A stretch of DNA of 10,813 nt from an uncultured Eubacteriales bacterium (lineage in GTDB: Bacteria > Bacillota > Clostridia > Oscillospirales > Oscillospiraceae). The notes below the pieces were generated by a model, which was given only the letters and a program-made list of their open reading frames with translations, was not told the origin of the DNA and made no database searches. This document shows positions 1 through 5,607 of the stretch, piece by piece; the first letter of the stretch is position 1, and each line of letters opens with the position of its first letter. Where the stretch lies: positions 1-10,813 of the forward strand of contig USGS01000058.1 in the NCBI GenBank assembly GCA_900554275.1. Direction: 5' to 3'. A program made the translations under genes and the position numbers.

Positions 1-72
1 CATGACCACGCACATGACCAGCGCTGTGATGCTGGTCAACAATGCGCGTTTTGTTGCTTTGCGATTTTCCAT
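1..72 (-). CDS. Secreted protein with SipW-type signal peptide, N-terminal fragment
   Basis: Only the first 24 codons lie in the window; the gene continues past the left edge. The visible peptide begins MENRKATKRALLTSITALV and goes on M-C-V-V-M: a basic N-terminus followed by a hydrophobic stretch. This closely resembles the signal peptides of SipW-dependent secreted proteins (TasA/camelysin-like), which usually continue into an L-x-G-T-T-F-A-W-F-T-D core. That core would lie just outside the window, so the assignment is by resemblance. The start is supported by an AGAGGTG Shine-Dalgarno site (complement of 81-87) 8 nt upstream, and by a good promoter. If correct, the mature protein is exported and cleaved by a SipW-type signal peptidase and may form surface or biofilm fibres. 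Another lipid-free secreted protein cannot be excluded. Confidence 0.65.
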   Translation of the reverse strand, partial: MENRKATKRALLTSITALVMCVVM

Positions 73-116
73 TGTGCATACACCTCTTTTTCTGTATTTT
101 CGCGGACAAGCCCCGT

Positions 117-158
117 CATTCTTTGTGGAGCAAAGAATGTGAACACCCATGGGTGTTC
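117..158 (-). promoter_or_regulatory. Tandem hairpins in the 5' leader of the secreted protein gene
   Basis: Two perfect inverted repeats lie one or two bases apart between the promoter and the start codon at 72. The promoter-proximal one, 141-158, is GAACACCCATGGGTGTTC, a perfect 18-bp palindrome that can fold as a 7-bp stem with a CATG loop. The second, 117-139, has 9-bp arms CATTCTTTG/CAAAGAATG around a 5-nt loop. No U-run follows either arm on the minus strand, so they are not simple terminators. They could be a DNA operator plus an RNA stability or translation element. They match no riboswitch class I recognise. Confidence 0.55.
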
Positions 159-184
159 CGGCGCATACCCGCACTGATGTTCAC

Positions 185-213
185 AGTATAGCACCGCGCC
201 AAGCGAGATGCAA
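185..213 (-). promoter_or_regulatory. Sigma-A-type promoter of the SipW-type secreted protein gene
   Basis: On the minus strand TTGCAT (complement of 208-213) is followed after exactly 17 bp by TATACT (complement of 185-190). The predicted transcription start is near 178, giving a leader of about 105 nt before the ATG at 72. A perfect 10-bp palindrome GGAATATTCC (224-233) sits about ten bases upstream of the -35 box, where an operator or activator site could lie. Box match and spacing are seen directly; activity is inferred. Confidence 0.7.
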
Positions 214-287
214 GTGGCTGTGTGGAATATTCCCCGCATTTCGGCAGCTCTCACAACAAAACACACGAAATGGTGGTCAAAACAGCG

Positions 288-315
288 AAAAAGCGCCCCG
301 CCGGGGCGCTTTTTT
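288..315 (-). terminator. Rho-independent terminator of the mtaB-GNAT operon
   Basis: The arms AAAAAGCGCCCC and GGGGCGCTTTTT are separated by only three bases, giving a strong GC stem flanked by A and T runs on both strands. Read on the minus strand it directly follows, and overlaps by one base, the TGA of the GNAT gene (315-317). It can also work from the plus strand, but no plus-strand gene ends here. Confidence 0.85.
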
Positions 316-794
316 CATATCCTCTCATACGCCAGGCGGGGCGTGCCGTCGGCCACATGGATCACGCCGCAGCGGACGAACCCCGCCCGCTCCAGGCAGC
401 GCTGCATCGTCACATTGGCCTCGTGGGTGTCCGCCCGCAGGTGTGGCAGCCGGGTCAGCGCCCAGTCCACCGCCTCCGCCAGCACGCCGCGGCGCGTGCC
501 GTCGCTGCCCAGCCGGTGCAGCGTGCCGTAGGGCGTATCGTTGTCCCGCCACGCGCCGTGGATGGTCTGATACGTAGGGTCGTCGCCCACGATAAAGGCG
601 AACACGCCGTAGATAACGCCGCCGTCCTCCATCACGTACAGGTCGCCCCGCGCCGTGTCCTGCCGCAGCAGCGCCTCCGATGGGTATCCGTTCACCCACT
701 GGACGGTGTTGCCGTTGGATCGCATGAAGCGACGCGCGCTGTCGTAAATCGCCAGGGCGCGGGGCAGATCGCTCTCTGTCGCTCTCCGCACCAT
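315..794 (-). CDS. GNAT-family N-acetyltransferase
   Basis: The product (159 aa) has the GNAT fold layout: N-terminal V-R-R-A-T-E-S-D-L strand/helix, then I-Y-G-V-F-A-F-I strand near residue 61, then an acetyl-CoA-binding region H-R-L-G-S-D-G-T-R-R-G-V-L (93-105). The C-terminal part, D-T-H-E-A-N-V-T-M-Q-R-C-L-E-R-A-G-F (122-139), is typical of the family. The acetyl acceptor cannot be told from sequence. The ATG lies 2 nt beyond the stop of the DUF711 gene with no strong Shine-Dalgarno site, which suggests translational coupling. It is the last gene before a strong terminator, so it belongs to the mtaB operon. Confidence 0.85.
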   Translation of the reverse strand: MVRRATESDLPRALAIYDSARRFMRSNGNTVQWVNGYPSEALLRQDTARGDLYVMEDGGVIYGVFAFIVGDDPTYQTIHGAWRDNDTPYGTLHRLGSDGTRRGVLAEAVDWALTRLPHLRADTHEANVTMQRCLERAGFVRCGVIHVADGTPRLAYERI

Positions 795-796
795 GG

Positions 797-2155
797 TCAG
801 TTCTTCAGGCTTTGCAGCGGGGCGGGGATGCGCCCGCCCCGGGCGATGAAGTCGGCGCTGGACGCCTCGTGTACCGGCATCAGCGGCGCACTGCCCAGCA
901 GGCCGCCCATCTCCACCATGTCGCCCACGTCCGCCCCCTCCACGGGGATGATCCGCACGGCGGTGGTCTTGCTGTTCACCATGCCCACCGCCGCCTCGTC
1001 GGCGATGATGGCGGAGATGGTCTCCGCCGTGGTGCTGCCGGGCACGGCGATCATATCCAGTCCCACGGAGCAGACGCAGGTCATGGCCTCCAGCTTGTCG
1101 ATGGTCAGCGTGCCGTCCAGTGCGGCGGCGATCATACCCTCGTCCTCGGACACAGGAATAAACGCGCCGGACAGGCCGCCCACATGGCCGCTGGCCATGA
1201 CGCCGCCCTTCTTCACCGCGTCATTCAGCAGCGCCAGCGCCGCCGTCGTACCGTGCGTGCCGCACACCGCCAGCCCCATCTCCTCCAGAATGCGGGCCAC
1301 GCTGTCCCCCACCGCCGGGGTGGGCGCGAGGGACAGATCCACGATGCCGAAGGGGGTATTCAGGCGGCGGGATGCCTCCGATGCTACCATCTGTCCCATG
1401 CGGGTGATCTGGAAGGCGGTCTTTTTGATCGTCTCCGCCACCACGTCGAAGGGCTGGCCCTTGCAGCTCTGCAGGGCGTGGTACACCACGCCCGGGCCGG
1501 ACACGCCCACGTTGATGACGCTGTCGGCCTCGCCCACGCCGTGGAACGCGCCGGCCATAAAGGGGTTATCCTCCACGGCGTTGCAGAACACCACCAGCTT
1601 GGCGCAGCCCAGCCCCTCCTTATCGGCGGTCAGGTGGGCGGTCTCCTTAATAATGCGGCCCATCTGGGCCACGGCGTCCATGTTGATGCCGGCCCTGGTG
1701 CTACCCACGTTGACACTGGAGCAGACCAGGTCGGTCTGTGCCAGCGCCTGGGGGATGGAGGCGATGAGCCGCCGGTCGCCGGCGGTATAGCCCTTCTGCA
1801 CCAGCGCGGAATAGCCTCCGATGAAGTTGACGCCGCAGGTCTTGGCGGCACGGTCCAGCGTCAGCGCCAGGGGGACGAAGTCCTCCGACCGGCAGGCCGC
1901 CGCCGCGATGGCGATGGGCGTGACGGAGATGCGCTTGTTGACGATGGGGATGCCGAATTCGCTCTCAATGTCGCAGCCCGTCTGCACCAGCTTCTCCGCG
2001 CGGGTGCAGATCTTGTCGTAGATCTTGTCACAGCAGCGGCGTATGTCCTCATCAGCGCAGTCCAGCAGGGAGATGCCCATGGTGATGGTACGGATGTCCA
2101 GATGCTGCTTGTCCACCATGTCGATGGTGTCGAAAATATTTTGCAGACTCAGCAT
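797..2155 (-). CDS. UPF0210 / DUF711 (PFL-fold) family protein
   Basis: A 452-aa protein matching the conserved UPF0210/DUF711 family in full length. Hallmarks seen are I-R-T-I-T-M-G-I-S-L-L-D-C (21-33), G-I-P-I-V-N-K-R-I-S-V-T-P (68-80) and a C-terminal R-G-G-R-I-P-A-P. The family is related in fold to pyruvate formate-lyase-like enzymes, but its reaction is not established and I do not assign one. It sits immediately downstream of an ACT-domain gene, the usual partner, which suggests the ACT protein senses a ligand for it. I chose the ATG at 2155, not the GTG at 2164. GAGGTG (complement of 2162-2167) is a good Shine-Dalgarno site 6 nt before the ATG, the GTG falls inside that site, and family members start at about this point. 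Confidence 0.9.
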   Translation of the reverse strand: MLSLQNIFDTIDMVDKQHLDIRTITMGISLLDCADEDIRRCCDKIYDKICTRAEKLVQTGCDIESEFGIPIVNKRISVTPIAIAAAACRSEDFVPLALTLDRAAKTCGVNFIGGYSALVQKGYTAGDRRLIASIPQALAQTDLVCSSVNVGSTRAGINMDAVAQMGRIIKETAHLTADKEGLGCAKLVVFCNAVEDNPFMAGAFHGVGEADSVINVGVSGPGVVYHALQSCKGQPFDVVAETIKKTAFQITRMGQMVASEASRRLNTPFGIVDLSLAPTPAVGDSVARILEEMGLAVCGTHGTTAALALLNDAVKKGGVMASGHVGGLSGAFIPVSEDEGMIAAALDGTLTIDKLEAMTCVCSVGLDMIAVPGSTTAETISAIIADEAAVGMVNSKTTAVRIIPVEGADVGDMVEMGGLLGSAPLMPVHEASSADFIARGGRIPAPLQSLKN

Positions 2156-2161
2156 GGCGCG

Positions 2162-2167
2162 CACCTC
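2162..2167 (-). promoter_or_regulatory. Ribosome binding site that fixes the DUF711 start
   Basis: GAGGTG on the minus strand, 6 nt before the ATG at 2155. It overlaps the TGA stop of the upstream ACT gene, so ribosomes finishing that gene are positioned to restart. The last three bases of the site form the GTG that an automatic caller may choose as the start at 2164. Confidence 0.75.
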
Positions 2168-2435
2168 ACAGCTTGTGCATGGCGTCGAAGATGTCCTCCC
2201 GCTGGATGCGGATGGACAGCCCCCGGCCCTCGCCGTACTCCTTCAGGATGGTACGCAGCTCGTCAAAGGGCGCTTTGCAGGCGGTCAGATCCACCACCAT
2301 CATCATGGTGAAGTAGCCCTCCATAATGGTCTGGCTGATGTCCAGCACGTTGATCTGACAGTCCGCCAGCGTGTTGCACACACCGGCGATGATACCCACC
2401 TGGTCTTTTCCCACAACGGTCACGATCGCTTTCAT
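2166..2435 (-). CDS. ACT domain-containing protein (UPF0237)
   Basis: A single stand-alone ACT domain of 89 aa. It begins M-K-A-I-V-T-V-V-G-K-D-Q-V-G-I-I-A-G-V, with the usual glycine turn between the first strand and helix, and contains N-V-L-D-I-S-Q-T-I (29-37) followed by a second strand rich in methionine (F-T-M-M-M-V-V). ACT domains bind amino acids or other small ligands, usually as dimers. UPF0237 proteins are commonly encoded next to UPF0210, exactly as here, with 10 nt between the stop and the downstream ATG. An AAGGGAG Shine-Dalgarno site stands 8 nt upstream of the start. The ligand is unknown. Confidence 0.9.
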   Translation of the reverse strand: MKAIVTVVGKDQVGIIAGVCNTLADCQINVLDISQTIMEGYFTMMMVVDLTACKAPFDELRTILKEYGEGRGLSIRIQREDIFDAMHKL

Positions 2436-2458
2436 AAAACTAACTCCCTTCAGATGAT

Positions 2459-2464
2459 AGTATA
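2459..2464 (-). promoter_or_regulatory. Possible weak internal -10 box before the ACT gene
   Basis: TATACT on the minus strand lies in the only AT-rich gap within the operon, 24 nt before the ACT start codon. No convincing -35 box is seen 16-18 bp upstream (CTGGAC at best). It may give some independent expression of the ACT/DUF711 pair or may be chance. Confidence 0.25.
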
Positions 2465-2468
2465 TTTT

Positions 2469-3041
2469 CTATTCCAGCTCGTCCAGCGTCAGCCGGTACG
2501 ACGGCAAAAAGTGCTCACGGAAATACCCCAGCTCCGGCAGGTCCATCTCATCCAGCGCGGCCGCGGTCTGCTGGGCCGCCCGGCGGAACTCGTCGTTGCC
2601 CGCCTTCAGCTCCTCCAGGCACTTGATGTGGGCGGCCAGCTTGTCCGCCGCCTTCACCAGCGTCTCCACCTCCGGGTCTGCCGGGCGGAGCAAGTCCTCA
2701 TACGCGGGCCGCAGCTCCGGCGGCAGCATATCCAGCAGCTTCCGCTCCGCCACCCGCTCCACGTTCTTGTAGGCGTCCCGGATGTCCGGGTTGTAGTATT
2801 TGATGGGCGTGGGCATATCGCCGGTGAGGATCTCCGACGCGTCGTGGTACAGCGCGGCGGCGGCCACCTGCCCCGCGTCCACCTGCCCGCCAAAATACTC
2901 GTTGCGCAGCACCGCCAGCGCGTGGGCCAGCACCGCCACCTGATGGCTGTGCTCCTGGATGTTCTCGCTGTAGCTGTTGCGCATCAGCGCCCAGCGCTGG
3001 ATGAAGCGCATACGGTTGATATAGGCGAAAAAGTGGTTCAT
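2469..3041 (-). CDS. yfbR: HD-domain 5'-deoxynucleotidase, YfbR-like
   Basis: A 190-aa protein that follows Escherichia coli YfbR, a dNMP 5'-nucleotidase of the HD superfamily, almost end to end as I recall that sequence. It has R16-W17 (the nucleotide-contacting pair), H31 in E-H-S, the metal-binding H66-D67 in Y-H-D-A-S-E, E70, the T-G-D-M-P-T-P-I-K-Y loop (73-82), D133 in K-A-A-D-K, and the end motif P-S-Y-R-L-T-L-D-E. All metal ligands expected for the family are present, so it is probably active in dephosphorylating deoxynucleoside monophosphates in the cytoplasm. The start is 1 nt past the mtaB stop, with AGGAG located in the end of mtaB. The stop is followed by a 33-nt AT-rich gap before the ACT gene. 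Confidence 0.87.
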   Translation of the reverse strand: MNHFFAYINRMRFIQRWALMRNSYSENIQEHSHQVAVLAHALAVLRNEYFGGQVDAGQVAAAALYHDASEILTGDMPTPIKYYNPDIRDAYKNVERVAERKLLDMLPPELRPAYEDLLRPADPEVETLVKAADKLAAHIKCLEELKAGNDEFRRAAQQTAAALDEMDLPELGYFREHFLPSYRLTLDELE

Positions 3042-3042
3042 A

Positions 3043-3053
3043 TTATGTCAACT
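3043..3053 (+). repeat. XerD-arm-like motif TTATGTCAACT at the mtaB/yfbR junction
   Basis: Ten of eleven bases match TTATGTAAACT, the XerD half of the B. subtilis dif site. It covers the mtaB TAA stop and the three codons before it, immediately upstream of the yfbR start. No XerC arm lies at the expected distance. Confidence 0.4.
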
Positions 3054-4329
3054 CTCCTATCAGCATATCGCCGTCCACCGCTTCTATCTTCACATTTCGC
3101 ACAGCGTTATGTAAATCTTCTCCCCACACGCCCACCTGGCAGTAGTTGGGTGCGTGGCCTACATAAAGTCCATTCTTCTCCTGCTCGAACAGCACCGGGT
3201 ACGTCTGTCCGATGCAGCCGCGCAGATACGCCTGCTTCATCCGCTCCGCCGTCTCGGCGGCACGGGCGGCACGTTGCTCCTTCACGGCGGCGGTGCATTG
3301 GTCCGGCATGGCGGCGGCCTTCGTACCGGGCCGGACGGAATAGGGGAAGATGTGCATGGCGGCAAAGCCGCATCTCTCGATAAACGCCAGCGTTTGGGCG
3401 AACTCCTCCTCCGTTTCGCCGGGGAAGCCGGTGATCAGGTCGGTGGTGATAGCGGGGCGGTCAAAATACTGCCGCAGCAGGGATACCGACTCATAGAACC
3501 GGGCGGTGTCGTATTTGCGGTTCATGCGGCGCAGCGTGTCATCGCAGCCGGACTGCATGGACAGGTGGAAGTGTGGGCACAGGTTGGGCAGCCGTGCCGC
3601 CCGGCGGCAGAAGTCCTCGGTGATGGTGCGGGGCTCTAAGCTCCCCAGCCGCAGCCGCATCTCCCCGGCGGTATCGGACACCGCCTCCAGCAGGTCGATA
3701 AGCGTCTCCCCGTTTTTCAGGTCGTGTCCCCAGCCGGAGATCTCGATGCCGGTGATGACCAGCTCACGGTAGCCCTCCTCCCGCAGGCGGCGGGTCTGGG
3801 CCACGGCCTCCGCCTTGGGCAGGGAGCGTACCGGCCCGCGGGCGTAGGGGATGATGCAGTAGGTGCAGAAGTTGACGCAGCCGTCCTCCACCTTCAGCAT
3901 GGCGCGAGTGCGCTCCGCCATACCCCCGGCGGGCAGCACCTCGAACGCCCGGCGGCGCAGCGCATCGTCCAGCAGCGTCAGCGGCTCTTTCTCCCGGGCG
4001 GCCTGCTCCAGCAGGTCGAGGAACGCCATGCGGTCGCCCGTCCCGGCGATGAGATCCAGCCCCAGCCGGGCGGCCTCGTCGCTGTGGGTCTGCACATAGC
4101 AGCCGCAGGCGGCCACCACCGCGTGCTCGTTGAGCTTGCGGCAGCGGCGGATCATCTGCCGTGACTTCTTGTCGCTGACGGCGGTGACGGAGCAGGTGTT
4201 GACGATATAGGCGTCCGCCGCGCCGTCAAAGGGGACGATCTCGTGACCCCGCCGGGTCAGCTCCTGCTCCATGGCCTGTGTCTCGTATTGGTTCACCTTG
4301 CAGCCCAAGGTGTAGATGGCGATACGCAT
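3043..4329 (-). CDS. mtaB: tRNA N6-threonylcarbamoyladenosine-37 C2-methylthiotransferase MtaB
   Basis: A complete 428-aa radical SAM methylthiotransferase that converts t6A37 to ms2t6A37 in tRNAs reading ANN codons. The N-terminal UPF0004 domain supplies C10 (T-L-G-C-K-V-N-Q), C46 (N-T-C-S-V-T) and C77 (G-C-Y) for the auxiliary cluster. The radical SAM motif C151-x3-C155-x2-C158 (D-G-C-V-N-F-C-T-Y-C) follows, with I-I-P-Y-A-R-G-P-V-R-S after it and a C-terminal TRAM-like segment. The N-terminal M-R-I-A-I-Y-T-L-G-C-K-V-N-Q-Y-E-T and overall length favour MtaB over MiaB or RimO. It is first in the minus-strand operon, with AAGGAAA 7 nt before the ATG and a clear promoter. It needs a sulfur supply, and a cysteine desulfurase is encoded on the facing operon. 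Confidence 0.93.
   Translation of the reverse strand: MRIAIYTLGCKVNQYETQAMEQELTRRGHEIVPFDGAADAYIVNTCSVTAVSDKKSRQMIRRCRKLNEHAVVAACGCYVQTHSDEAARLGLDLIAGTGDRMAFLDLLEQAAREKEPLTLLDDALRRRAFEVLPAGGMAERTRAMLKVEDGCVNFCTYCIIPYARGPVRSLPKAEAVAQTRRLREEGYRELVITGIEISGWGHDLKNGETLIDLLEAVSDTAGEMRLRLGSLEPRTITEDFCRRAARLPNLCPHFHLSMQSGCDDTLRRMNRKYDTARFYESVSLLRQYFDRPAITTDLITGFPGETEEEFAQTLAFIERCGFAAMHIFPYSVRPGTKAAAMPDQCTAAVKEQRAARAAETAERMKQAYLRGCIGQTYPVLFEQEKNGLYVGHAPNYCQVGVWGEDLHNAVRNVKIEAVDGDMLIGELT
3107..3117 (+). repeat. Weak XerD-arm-like motif TTATGTAAATC inside mtaB
   Basis: Nine of eleven bases match TTATGTAAACT. It lies 54 bp from the copy at 3043 in the same orientation, within the C-terminal coding part of mtaB. 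Confidence 0.3.
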
Positions 4330-4330
4330 C

Positions 4331-4359
4331 TTGCACTTTCCTTTATTCTATCGTATAAT
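4331..4359 (+). promoter_or_regulatory. Likely promoter of the cysteine desulfurase operon
   Basis: TTGCAC (4331-4336), 17 bp, then a perfect TATAAT (4354-4359); start near 4366. The -35 box begins two bases from the mtaB start codon, and the promoter faces the mtaB promoter. An alternative plus-strand -10, TATACT at 4404-4409 with a poor -35 (TTCCCG, 17 bp spacing), overlaps the minus-strand -10 and cannot be excluded. Confidence 0.55.
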
Positions 4360-4369
4360 GATGTTTCAC

Positions 4370-4389
4370 GGGCGGGCGCTTTCCCGCCC
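4370..4389. promoter_or_regulatory. GC-rich hairpin between the facing promoters
   Basis: GGGCGGG and CCCGCCC form a perfect 7-bp stem with a 6-nt loop. No T run follows on either strand, so it is not a standard terminator. It would lie in the 5' leader of both the mtaB and the cysteine desulfurase transcripts if the predicted starts are right. Confidence 0.5.
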
Positions 4390-4401
4390 CGGAACTCGTA
4401 C

Positions 4402-4430
4402 ATTATACTTGATTTCGCCGTGGCTGACAA
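4402..4430 (-). promoter_or_regulatory. Promoter of the mtaB operon
   Basis: On the minus strand TTGTCA (complement of 4425-4430), a 17-bp spacer, then a perfect TATAAT (complement of 4402-4407). Predicted start of transcription is near 4395, giving a leader of about 65 nt that contains the hairpin at 4370-4389. Confidence 0.75.
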
Positions 4431-4459
4431 GTACCGGCTTAGGAAAACAGGAGGCAGAT

Positions 4460-5593
4460 ATGATCTATTTGGACAATGCGGCCACCACCCCCGTGCCGAA
4501 GGCGGTGGCCGATGCGGTATACGACGTGCTGCTGCACCACTGCGGCAACCCCTCCTCCCAGTACCCCGCCGGTCAGGAGATGAAAAAAGCGGTGGAGGGC
4601 TGGCGCGCCGTCATCGCCGGAGCGCTGCACTGCCCCCCGGAGCACCTGCACTTCACCTCCTGCGGCACGGAGAGCGACAACTGGGCCATTCAGGCCGCCC
4701 TGTGGCAGGGCCGCCACACCGGCAGGCACATCATCACCACCGCCGTGGAGCACAGCGCCATCCTCGAGCCCTGCAAGCTCCTGGCGCAGCAGGGCTATGA
4801 CGTGACGTACCTCAAGCCCGGGCGTGACGGCAATATCACCGTGGAGCAGGTGGCCAATGCCCTGCGGGAGGACACGGTGCTGGTGTCCATGATGCTGGTG
4901 AACAACGAGACGGGCTGCGTGTTCCCCGTAGCGGAGACGGCCCGCCTGCTGCGGGAGAAAAAGTCCCCCGCCCTGCTGCACTGCGACGCGGTGCAGGGCT
5001 TTTTGAAGGTTCCCTGCGACCCGGCGGGCTGGGGCGTGGATATGATGAGCCTGTCCGGCCATAAGCTGGGCGCGCCCAAGGGTATCGGCGCGCTGTATAT
5101 CGGCCCGCGCCTGCGCGAGCCCCGTCCCCTGCTGCCCGGCGGCGGACAGGAGCGCGGCCTGCGCTCCGGCACGGAGGCCACCGCCCAGATCGCCGGCTTT
5201 GCCACGGCGGTAGCGCTGCGCCTGGAAAATTACGACGCAAAGCTCGCCCACATGACCGCCCTGCGGGACTATTGCAGGGAAAAGCTGCTGGCCATGGGCG
5301 GCGTAGTGCCGGTGGGCGCGGGCACAGCGCCCCACATCCTGTCCGTGTCGCTGGTGGGCTACCCCAGCGCCAACATCGTCACGGAGCTAGGCGCGGAGGG
5401 CATCTGCATCTCCGCCGGGTCGGCCTGCCATCAGGGCAAGGCCAGCCACGTGGTCTCCGCCCTGGGGCTGGACAAAAAGACCGCCGCCGGCGTCATCCGC
5501 ATCTCCTTCTCCCCCGACAACACCACCGGGGACGTGGACGCCCTGTGCGACGCGCTGCGCCGCCACCGGGACGCCCGCTTCCCCATGCTGTAA
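4460..5593 (+). CDS. Cysteine desulfurase (NifS/IscS class)
   Basis: A 377-aa PLP-dependent aminotransferase-fold enzyme that takes sulfur from L-cysteine as a persulfide for Fe-S clusters or thiolated products. It shows the N-terminal Y-L-D-N-A-A-T-T-P, PLP-stacking H98 (V-E-H-S-A), N149-E-T-G, D176/Q179, the Schiff-base lysine K202 (S-L-S-G-H-K), R-S-G-T-E (235-239), and the catalytic C323 in S-A-G-S-A-C-H-Q-G-K. The S-A-G-S-A-C loop puts it in the NifS/IscS group, not SufS. The open frame extends upstream to 4316, but the ATG at 4460 matches the family start and has AGGAGG (4449-4454) 5 nt before it. No iscU/nifU scaffold gene follows, so its partner is unclear; tRNA thiolation or general sulfur supply are both possible. 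Confidence 0.92.
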   Translation: MIYLDNAATTPVPKAVADAVYDVLLHHCGNPSSQYPAGQEMKKAVEGWRAVIAGALHCPPEHLHFTSCGTESDNWAIQAALWQGRHTGRHIITTAVEHSAILEPCKLLAQQGYDVTYLKPGRDGNITVEQVANALREDTVLVSMMLVNNETGCVFPVAETARLLREKKSPALLHCDAVQGFLKVPCDPAGWGVDMMSLSGHKLGAPKGIGALYIGPRLREPRPLLPGGGQERGLRSGTEATAQIAGFATAVALRLENYDAKLAHMTALRDYCREKLLAMGGVVPVGAGTAPHILSVSLVGYPSANIVTELGAEGICISAGSACHQGKASHVVSALGLDKKTAAGVIRISFSPDNTTGDVDALCDALRRHRDARFPML

Positions 5594-5607
5594 GAGGTAT
5601 TTTCATC

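Noticed and set aside
36..266. Minus-strand 76-codon frame overlapping the leader
   Set aside because: It spans the promoter, both hairpins and the start of the secreted protein gene in a different frame. It has no ribosome site and no recognisable product.
222..1790. Long plus-strand open frame of 522 codons
   Set aside because: It runs antisense to the GNAT and DUF711 genes, whose products are clearly recognisable. The translation has no family features and reflects GC-rich codon bias.
3026..3053. Complete dif site at the mtaB/yfbR junction
   Set aside because: Only the XerD arm matches; the 11 bases at the XerC position show no resemblance to known arms. The same holds for the other copies checked.
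3157..3167. Additional XerD-like motif in mtaB (minus strand TTATGTAGGCC)
   Set aside because: Only the first seven bases match; this level is expected by chance.
812..3383. Further long plus-strand frames (812-2311, 2025-3383)
   Set aside because: They are antisense to DUF711, ACT, YfbR-like and MtaB genes. The products are His/Arg/Gly-rich with no motifs, as expected of shadow frames.
4370..4389. Terminator in the mtaB/desulfurase intergenic region
   Set aside because: The stem is strong but no T run follows on either strand, and it would lie inside both predicted leaders.
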